A stretch of 64,000 bases of DNA, taken from Datnioides undecimradiatus (taxonomy: Eukaryota; Chordata; Actinopteri; Lobotiformes; Datnioididae). Position numbers and translations under genes: made by a program. Shown here one piece after another: positions 1 to 10,600 of the stretch. The stretch lies in NCBI GenBank assembly GCA_008933995.1, contig WARS01000013.1:12845808-12909807 (forward strand). The letters are read 5' to 3'. Below the pieces are notes generated by a model. It searched no databases. It saw only the letters and a program-made list of their open reading frames with translations, and was not told the origin of the DNA. Positions within the stretch are counted from its first letter, which is position 1. Each line of letters starts with the position of its first letter.

Positions 1-1098
1 ATGACAAAAATTAATCCTGAATTAACCTCAGCTTTAGCATCAGGGTCTGTAGTCAGAGTGAAAATACACTAACTCATTACGACATTTCTGTTTAGCCAGT
101 TATCAGTCATCTGCCGACCACACATCTCACACACATTATTTATATCATTCAAAGAAAAAAAAAAAAAAGATTATGGCCGTCATCAGGGCAGGCCTGGCGC
201 CACTGCTGAGCAATGATCATTAGTCTTCTTTTTCCCCCCTCATCTGTCTCGTGAAACCTTTCAATTCAAAATGTGGCCGTTTAGGTTTGATGTGATCAGT
301 TTTCCCTTTTTGTCTCACTGTCCCACACAATTTTCTCAATCAGGGTCTCCAGTTTGACTTGAGCTCAGCTACATTCTTCACCCAGACTGTGCTGTTAAGG
401 ATTGTGAGTTTAAAACACACATATATATATATATATATACGCAATGCCTTCCTCAAGTGCATTATATATACATAGGATTTTGTTGTTTGATATTCTAAGA
501 CATTGGGCTTAATATTCTGGCTAACACTTGAAATTTTGATTATATATTGAATTATGGGCGTCTTTAGGATGTGTGAATTATCTTCTTGAAACCAAATGCT
601 GAATTGACTTGAGGACCTATGCCAATCAGATTCACTGTGTTGTTCCAACATGGTCGCATGGATAGAAAACATGTACTTGTGTACATATTTAAAATTTTAG
701 GTTAAAGAAATAGCATGACTGAATTATTGACACTTCTAAGAAGTGCTAAAACATTCCTCATGAGGTTCAATTTTGACAGATGCAGCACTTCAAACATGGT
801 GAGCCTAAATCAGTTAACCTTGCATCAGTGGGTGCGATGTCTGGTGTATTTGATCAATGCACTGGACCATTAAGGGCAGTGATTGGTCAGTCTGAACCTT
901 TTACAAACCTCATCTGGCTGCCACCGGCACAGAGAAGACTGGCTGGTGGCCGTCTGGTTTTAATGGACTGTTTACAGACAACTTGCTGAAAACTCAATGA
1001 GCAGATGCAGCCAAACAAGAAGCGAAGAAGTGAGTGTGCACAAAAATCCACGAGAATGGTCTGTGAAGACCTTCGGATAAAGAAGCAGTGTATGCAGT
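1..1098. other. Intergenic/downstream flank of pusl1, no gene recognised
   Basis: AT-rich sequence with an A-run near 156-168 and an (AT)n tract at 420-439. Open frames here are short and resemble nothing I know. In human the next gene beyond PUSL1 is INTS11; nothing here reads as an INTS11 exon. Confidence 0.5.
420..439. repeat. (AT)n microsatellite
   Basis: Pure AT alternation of about 10 units in the flank downstream of pusl1. Confidence 0.9.
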
Positions 1099-1104
1099 TT
1101 TATT
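1099..1104 (-). terminator. Candidate pusl1 polyadenylation signal AATAAA
   Basis: Minus-strand AATAAA about 520 nt beyond the proposed stop codon. A weaker TATAAA variant lies nearer, in the T-rich block around 1513-1526. Which is used cannot be told from sequence. Confidence 0.35.
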
Positions 1105-1620
1105 TGGACATTTGGATGTATACATCATCAGTGAGAGTGTGTGTGTGTGTGCACTTTGTTGATCCATAATGTAATATCACTGTACGAGAGCCATGGACAC
1201 ACAAAGCAGTTGTGGCTATAGAACTTAACACTTTTCTCCACATGTTGTATACCTTGTTTGATTGTCAGAACCTACCAAAACCCAGTTCATACATGTATAC
1301 ATAGGAGTAATACTGCCGAACTAGGCTTTAAGGAAGTTGTCTGTTGTAGCCTGAGGGTCATGTGTAGAAAATGATAGGTTCAAGGTGTGTGGTATTCAGT
1401 AGCTGAGCTGCGTTCATGGACACAGTTATGTATTCTTAATAATGTTGAATTAAAAGAACATGTAGATGTTCATCTGTATGTCGTCTTAGGTTTTTTTTGT
1501 GTAAGTGTGGACATTTTTTTTTATAAAAGCCCCTGCAAGGAGCTCTACAAAACTTCATTACAATCATTAGATACAGTAGTTTGGAAATACAGTTTATCAA
1601 TATGAATGAATGAGGCAGAA

Positions 1621-1685
1621 TCAATCCTCTGAGTTTTGACTGGAGATGAGCTGTTTCTCTGATGTCTGTAGTGGAAGCTGCAGGT
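1621..1685 (-). CDS. pusl1: pusl1 coding exon 8 (terminal, inferred)
   Basis: Pyrimidine-rich acceptor (CTCTTTGCCTCCTCAG) followed by 21 codons in the required phase and a TGA at 1623-1621. The tail reads LQLPLQTSEKQLISS and is not conserved in sequence with human, but it gives 302 residues against 303. Inference from signal, phase and length only. Confidence 0.6.
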
Positions 1686-4600
1686 CTGAGGAGGCAAAGA
1701 GGAGGCTATAAATCTGAAACCTGACCAGACTCACTGAAGTACAGCAATAAACAACTACAAAAGGTAAAAAAAAATAAAAAAATACCAAAACAGTCCACTA
1801 TTGTGATAATCAAACATGCTGATTCCACCTCCTCAAAAACAAGGATCTGGTGCTTTTTCTTTTTGATCTTTATACTACTGTCTGAATATTACTAGACCAA
1901 GCAATTATTTAACTTAATTCCACAATGAACACAACTGCATGGTATTTCTTGCAGGGCTTCTGTGTGAATAGCAGCTGGGAACCTACAACATACATCCAAA
2001 ATGCAGGCAACGGCAACACACAGCCGTTTTCCAATATTATTAACAGATTCCTAAATTGCTGTTTTTTTGCTGAATTCGATTTAATTTGACTCCTTCCTGT
2101 TGTAGTTAGTGTAATTCTCTCACCTGTCTCTCTGTAGTCCACCCTGGTAAGGAAAAGGCCATGTGGTGGAGCAGCCAGGCCTTGTGGGTAGGCCAGAGAG
2201 TCCCGAGCCTCCAATATCTTCTTCAGCTGGGGCACCGTAAGCCGCTCCTGGCCTACCGCCACCAAGGCCCCTGCCATTCTCCGCACCTGGAGCAACGTTC
2301 CAAAGCAACCTTTTTATATTAATATTGAAATGGAAACTGTTTTCAGCCTTTATCCCTAACATTTCAGTGGTCCCTTTATGCTGATTGAGCTTTATTTATG
2401 ATCCATAGATTTCAGCTATAACCAGCAGATGGCGTTACTTACTTAAAGCAAACAGCTACACAGAATTTCAAGTATTACAAGACAATAAAAGGAACAAACC
2501 TGCTTGTAAAGAAAAGATCTGCTTGTAAAAGTCAACTCCCAGAATTGCATTTTTCTGGAAATAATCAAAAAACAAAACAACAATTAAAACTAGTATTGCA
2601 TATTAGTGTTTATTTCTATAATACACATTCTCAAAATTACATACAATTACATACACAGCAATAAATCCTGAAGGCACGAGAGTCTACTTGGCATCACTGC
2701 CTGAATGTGCTAAACTAAAGAAAGGTTAAATATTGCTACAGGGCTTTAAATGTCATTTCAGAAGAAAAACAACATTTTGAATGGTTGTCAGATGTAATGT
2801 AGCATTTCACAGTCACATAAGGACAACTGTAGGAGGAGTATGGATTAGAATAACTTGTGCAAATGATCAAATGTTCAAAGGCCAAACCATGACTCCTGTC
2901 TCTTATGTCTATTATATGTGTGTTAAGACATGTCTCTGCTTTATCTCTCTTTTGGTGGATGTTTCACACACAGACACACACGCAGTGTGGACAGAATTGG
3001 GGGCTGATGTGACATTCATGCTCATGCCAGACATCAGATAGAGCTGGGGACTCTCCTCATGCTCAGATTTGTGTAAATGTCACATGCTGAATATGCCACA
3101 GCAGCTAAGGCCCAACAGGATTATGTGTGAAGCCATAAAGAAAATATAAATATGTTCATTCAGCAAATGGATTTTGATCATATTTTTACTGATTGTTGTT
3201 TCAACTTAAAGTCTCAGGAGCCTGTGTTCTGTATAAACGACTGACTTTATGTTTTGGGGAAGAAAGAGTAAAGTGAGCAAACAGGCACATGTGAAGAATT
3301 GGGTCAAATGCAAATTTGACTCAGTGCTTGCTGTCTGATTACATTTGACATGTAAAGAGTGCAGAGACAGATTTATACAGCAGGGCTACTGGCTCATGCA
3401 CTCTGAGGAGGGACAGTGACTGCACACAAACAGACGAAGGCTACGTCTCATGTTGTTTGGATCCTTGTGTGTGTGTGTGTGTGTTTCCTCAGCTTGAGTA
3501 TTTCATTGTTGTAATGACAAAGACAATAGGACAATCATACAAACTAATACACTAATAATCCTCCAGTATACGTTACATTTTTGCTTTGTCCATTCCGACA
3601 CAAACTATTTTCAAGTTTTGACTTTACTCTTGTCTGAAAAACAAACTGAAATGAAGCTGGGGGGATTTATTAATGAGTAGATTAGTTAATACACAATTAC
3701 AATGCTAATGCTGACGTTAAAGTAGCCTGTTAGCATGCTCAAACTTGCAAACTAGCCATAAACATAAAGCAGCTGTGACCTATGGGAAGGGCATTAGTTT
3801 TGTACTAAATAGATGTAAGTTTTTTGTGTCGTTGATGATGATTTAGGATAAATTAAGGGATTATCGAAAAAAATTTCAACCTCATGGTGGTGCTACAGGA
3901 AAAACTTACAGGATCCTTAAAGTATATATGATTCAACCTCTGGAAACCATGAACATCTGTGCCAAAATGTCACGGCAATCCCTTGAAAGGTTGTTGAGAT
4001 TTTCCGTCTAGACCAAAGTGGTGGACAAATACCTACCTACCAACTACCACCCCTCAAATACTAATAGCAAGGCTTGATAAAAAGACATTACTTTGGGCTC
4101 TGAGGCATTTTTTAAACATTTTCTTTAAGGTTTTATTGGTCAAAATTACTAATTACTAAATTACTAATAACTGACAAATTAGTCGACCGTGAAAACCAAA
4201 TTTATTTAGATAGTTAATTATTTCCTACAATTAAAATACAACTGAATCCTACTTGCACTTGTTACACAGACAGTGTTTTCCAGTCAAAATCCAAACCGGG
4301 AGTGAACATGCACTTAAAGATAGTCTGCATTATGACTAACACATACTCTAAATGGAGCACTGTTCACCATGACTATGACCTCAGCCATTTCTGGGAGTGA
4401 AGTATTCCATGTTATCCCTGTTGGGCAGGGCCTCACACACTTGTTTTACACACACGGTTTTAAGATCAAAAATTTAGTTCAGCCTCGTGCTCTTCAATAA
4501 TTCACTGTGCGATTTCCTCTTGTTTTAATCACCGTTACTTTGAATAGTGATGAAAATAGACATGCAGCCCACTGCGGGAGTGAAAATGCAACCTCTGATG

Positions 4601-7600
4601 TCATGGTACAGATCTGTGGCCCTGATTCTCACTGCTTGTTGATCCACCACGTGTGTCGGGGTTAAGGGACTACGTGACATTTACTCTTTGCTCATGTCCA
4701 TATTGTGCACCATATTTTCAGGGCAAATAATTAATGCCAATGAAAGTGGTCATCTTTGGCATGCAGAGTGACCCCCATGGATGTGTAATCTCCCAAAGGT
4801 CACATGGCCATTCCTCTCTCTCTGAGCCCACCCCACCTCCATCTCTGCAGTGGATTATGTTGGATCCTCATTGTCTAAAGTACATAAACCTGCTCGTACT
4901 GCATCACACAGACAGGATGTTAATTAACACAAACAAATACACTTCTGCCTTGTATGATCTTAAATTTATCATAGTGGGATATGTTATCTTGTCAGAGAGC
5001 ATGAATCAGTCGTCCTACAGTAGAAAGTAGTTGATTACTTTGATAATAAAACAAATCATTTTGATATTTATAAATTGTAGTGATAACGGACAGGCTGTTC
5101 TAATCAGAAACCTAAGGGTTGTTCTTCAACATATCATTTGCGAAAGATTAGTTTGAGTGTGATTCACCTAAATATCACATCAAACACACCACAAAGTCTC
5201 ATTGAAGCTTGGGAAGGGAAATTTTCTTGGCTGTACACGCATAGTTGGCTGAGTGGAGCGAATGTAAATGATTGAAGACTTTGGCCAACTTCTTGAACAT
5301 CAGTTGATGCAAGATTGAGAAACACAGGATTTGGCTTTTTGGAAGTAGAAAAGAACATGCATAATTTCTTTATTTTCTTCAGTTTGGAATAATGAGTTCC
5401 CGGATCCATGTGCTCCTGCTAACTGCAATGTTGGCCAGGGGAGGCTGCAGAAAGCCATGTGCTATCTCTGTGACAGTCTGCCACTTCGTTTCACCTGCCA
5501 ACGATAAGCTCGACTGTGCTCAGAGCCTAGTGCATGCCTGATGTGGTCAGAAAAATGAATGCAGCTGCACTGTGACACCTTACAATCATTAAATGCTTTT
5601 ACTTGCATACTTTTACAGCATGTGGAGATTACCGGTAGCCAATGTGATGAATGTACCTTAATATATATCTACATAGCCTACCTGTGGAAGTGTGACTGTG
5701 TGAATGAGCATCCTGGCTGTATGCTGACCACATCCAGTGTCTTCACAGGGTTTTTGAAAGGCAGGTCAGAGTTGACTGCTCGGAAGCTGCTGAAGTCATG
5801 AGTCCCAGCCAGAAGGGCTGCAGCTTCACGCATGGCTCCCATATCCAGCTCCCTGATAACAAACATGGAAACAAAAGACATTTTTACATTTTCTGTAAAA
5901 TGAAAAGCTGCAGCTAAGGTTAGCACACTTCTTAAATTGACTTTTGAAGACACATTGTAATATTGCAAATTGACTTGAAAGCGACCTACACAGGCCGCAG
6001 GTTCAAGTAGCTTTGATGTCATGTACACATCAAGTACGATAGGCTTTCATGCCTCCGTGTTCCAGCTTTCAAAGTAGAATACTTTATTGGTCGACTTATA
6101 TAATATGAACTTTCCTGACACACGATGCCACGTGAGAGAGCAGAGCATGTCAATGACCAGCTCATTTGAGGGAGGGAGAGAGAGGGCCCCGTGCTTCAGA
6201 TTCTCTACAGTCTCATGCTTCTGTCACTGCTTAAATATGATCTGACAGAGGGAGAGAGAGACACAGCGAGCAGGGAAATAGAGGACCGCGCTGAGTGACT
6301 CGCTAATTGAAATCTTGAACATGAAAGTCATGAATGAAGATGTGGTGTAGCACTGAAATGACAATCTTAAGAGCTGGTTTATTCTTGTGTGTTAACTTTA
6401 TTAAAAGAAATACTTGATCCATCCCAGGTCTACAATTTATCCTCTCATAACGTTGTCTGAAAACTTTTAAAAGGGAAGTTGGAAAGTGGCACACAGTTTA
6501 GCAAAAAGCATCTATATAAGATATAAGATACAAGATACACAAGATTCAAATATTAATAAAAAGGTCTTATTGGTATAGTACTTTGGTTAATACAATCAAA
6601 GAAAATACATACAAAACTAATTACATTCCCATTAGTATAAGCAATTTGTATTATTATCCACTTAGCAAATATCAGGCAAATAAAGTATGACAGTGAACAC
6701 GTCAGCAAGTGTTAGCATTGTTGTTTCATAGCTGTAAGCACAACTGTAATCTGTGAAGACCCGTCCCCACTCTGCCTCTCATTGGCTCTGGCATTTTAAC
6801 CAACCATCTCACCCAAGCCAAGCAATGGACAGTAGTCATTCAGAGGAAGAATAGGGCTATTTTACATTAAATTATTTAATTATTAAATTACATTTAATTT
6901 CATTCAAATTTAATTTCAAATTTTAATTTTATAATTTATTTCTATTGTACACAACGTTCCTTAGAGCTTATAGTATGACCCTTATAGTTTTCCTTTCCTA
7001 GTATAGTATAATTGTTATTTTAACTTTCTATGTGTGGAGATGGGAGCTAAATCAATAAATGAATTGATCATTCAATAGAAATTAGCCATTCAATGTTCAG
7101 GTCAGTTATGAAGCAAAAATGCCAAATTAGCTCTTCGAGCATTTTCTGCTTTTCTCTTTGTTACATTGCTTTGAATTTAATATCTTTTTTTCCTTTCTGT
7201 TCTGTCACGTGTTGCTCAAATAAAACAAGCAAGTCTTGGGTTGCCTTGGGCTTAAATTTACCATTTTGTCACATTTTATAGATTAAATTATTTAACAATA
7301 AAACAAGTTAATGATCATTGCAGTAGAGCTGTCCAAAACCTGATACAATTTTCTCACATTGTGAAATTAATCTTTAAATAATGTCCCAAACTCTGCTCCA
7401 ATTTGATCAATACTTCAAAGTATTCTTGAAAAACTGAAGAGATGAAGAGATTATTTCACTTGTCCTAAGAACTGCAAGATTTTGAGAGTGAAATGAACAG
7501 TGGACTTGAATGTGAAGAATTGAAGAATATTTTTTGCAGTGGGAGAGGGGGAGTGATGACGAGGGAGACACAGATCAAAGACAGGAGAGAGAGAGGCTGC

Positions 7601-10600
7601 TGAGGCAGAGACGCTCGCGGTGGAAGGACGAGATGGATGCTGAAAATGAGAGAAGGGATAACGAAGCAGAGGCACCAGAGAAGGAAAGATAGAGTGAGGT
7701 GGAGAGAAAACAGTGTAGTGAAGGGAAAGAGAAGGGTGGGAGAGAGAGAGAGTATAAAAAAACAGTCAGGGTAATATGCGTGGGTGTTGTTCTGCATAAG
7801 CCTGCAGCTTATCTTGCCCTACTTTTCCCCAAAAAAGTGAAGAGCATACAAAAGCTCATACGCGCGCTTTCTGAAATGTGTTTCTTCACGCTCCCTCCTT
7901 TCAATCTCAGCTAAAAGAACATCGTCTAAGCGCTCGCCATTTCATCTCTTTCTGCACTCTGTCCATCCAAATCCTCTTCTCCTTCCTCTCCCGCCATCTC
8001 CTTTGTTTGTTTTTGGAATGCCAGGTCAGATAAAAACACTTTGTTTGACTGGCCCTAATTTGCAGTTCCGATGCGGCACGTGTGGATTATTCATGTGTTT
8101 AACGTGCCATTGTTTCTGTGAGGCTTGGCGTGAGCTTATTGAGGGTGTGCCTGTGTGTTTGTGCATGTGTGTATGTGTGAGACTGTGCTCAATTTTCATT
8201 TCTTGAGGGAAATCATGATGCACAGAAATAAAAGGATGAAAAGACAGATGACTGAATGAAGGGAGGGGCTGTGTGTTAAGTGGGATAACTCACGTGTTTC
8301 GGAGGCTCCAGCAGAGATCACTCTCTGTAAGGGGAAACAGAGAGTAGTGGGAGACTCCCAGGGCTATCCGGTAGACATAGGTCCGAGACTGGGCACAGTA
8401 ACGGGCATGGAAATCATCAGGCACGCGGTGGGCGTGGGTGACCCTGGCAGACAAAAGAGCAGAATTTGACATCCATCCAGGCCTTAATATTAATCATTTA
8501 AATTCTAGTAGATATTTGGCCAAAAATGAAGCTATCAAGCATCTTTAATTCATAAAACCGTTGTTCATTTCCTTCTCACACTGAAGGAGTCCCCAGACAC
8601 AGATGGTGCTCATACTCTCATTTTGTCGTGCCAAAGAGAAAAACTGTGCCCAAGCCATTGTCCAAAATGCCAACGGAGCAGCATTTTACACAAAAGCACA
8701 TCCTTTGTCAAAGTCCTTCTAGGGCTGCCAGGAATCCAAAGAGCCAAGCGCTTATGCTCACACAGTTAGCATCACACCAGACTCAAGAGGCAGGAATTGT
8801 CTGATGTGACTCCATCAGGGGCACCGCTAACACAGGACACTTCCTGTGTATCTGCACACAGACCGGGACAGATCGTGTAATAACTCTGATGCTGTCGAAC
8901 ACAATTTTCTCTGATGATTAGATCAACCAGTGTGGATCATTTCATGAGTGCATGTGACATATTAAAGTCAACTGAAGAACCCACAACTGATCAAACTCTT
9001 ACACATGTAACTGTTGTGCTGGATATTAAATCATCAAAGATTCACTGAGAATTTGGCTAGATTTGTGTTGTTGTGTATTTAAGTAAAAGTGAGAATTCCA
9101 GTTTTGTGTAAACTTTTTCTGATTGTTAAATGAAAGTGTCATATTTTATGAAAATCTACTTGTAGTTGAGGTAAGTTGAATCAGTTGAACAACATATGGC
9201 AAATCATTCCTTCTTTGCTATACATCAATTCACTACTTCCATTAAAATTAAACTGATTATTTAAACTATCTGTGCTCGCACCTGTTATATACATACATTG
9301 TGAAACAAACTTGTTTACAGCACATGCAGACTGCTACCATTCAGTCAAAAGCCTCACAAATGAAAAATTTAGTGCATGAAAATATCGAAATGTAGTACAT
9401 ACTGAATCTTACTAACACAACCCAAATATAAATGGTAGTGTTGGATGAAGTTGTAATATAAGTAGGAATTACTATAATGTACTATTTAGTAGTAGTAATT
9501 AATATAATGTATTATATAATGTAGCAGTAATTATTATAATATATTATATTACAAGTATAGTGTAACATATATAATATATTACGCCATATTTTCAAATATA
9601 ATGTATAATGTATTTGCATTTATCGTATTTGCGTGTCTACATTTTAAGCTTAAATATTAACAGGATATACATAACTTCTAAGCTTCTAGTTGATGGAAAT
9701 GTTGCATCATTTCATAAAAAGGCCCAGTTTGATACAGAGCAACACAATGGAAAATTCCTGTCACTGTCTCTTAATGTCCAGTTTCACCGTCATTCTTCAT
9801 TTGTTCACAGCTGATAAAGTAAAATCTATCTTCAGTGTACAGTTATGATGCAGTGACAAGTGGGAGATCTTGCATCTGCTTACATCTGCAACAAAGAGCA
9901 GCAGCCAGCTGTGCCAGAATGATTGTAACTGCACAAAACACAGCAGCACCCTGTAGTCCTCAACACACGCCTGTGCTTGTACAAAGAATACACATTCATT
10001 CACGCGTGTGTGTGTGTGTTGTGTGTGCGCAAGTGAAAGTAGGAGTTGACGAGGGGTAGGGACATGTTGGCATGTATGAGTGTAAAGAACTATGAGAACA
10101 ATGATGAGCTAATACAAACATGCCATGCATGTGCACATGCACCTTGCTTTATACACAGCAGGGCCTGTACAATCCGTGTGCGTGTGGGTGCATGTGCATG
10201 CACATGTGCTTGTGTATGTATGTATGTATGTGTGTGTGTGTGTGTGTGTGTGCCAGTGCACGATCAGAAAAACTAGGTTATGTTTCCAGGGGAGGAGATT
10301 GGGTGTGACACGTGGCAGAGGAAACCCTTGCGTCTGCCTTTAGCGCCTGCCGCAATGTGAAGTGACAACCTCTGCCTGGCCCCTGAACCCCACCACACAC
10401 ACACACACACCTTTAAATTTTTATAGGCACAAAAGCATGGCCTCACACATTTGGGAACTGGGGCATTGTTTGGCATGGCACCATTTTGCTACTCAGCAGT
10501 TTCCCCTTATGGGGAACGGGCCGTTCATTTTAACCTAATTGAGGCCCTTTCTCACGGCAAGTGAACCCCCGTTTGTTTGGTTTTTTTCCCAGTCTATGTT

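Noticed and set aside
2120-2362. Second minus-strand frame over pusl1 exon 7
   Set aside because: Gly/Pro-rich shadow frame of the VRRMAGALVAVGQ exon; the pusl1 frame carries the conserved residues.
7535-7797. Charged open frames in the purine tract of pusl1 intron 4
   Set aside because: Low-complexity G/A sequence and its C/T complement, which avoid stop codons by composition.
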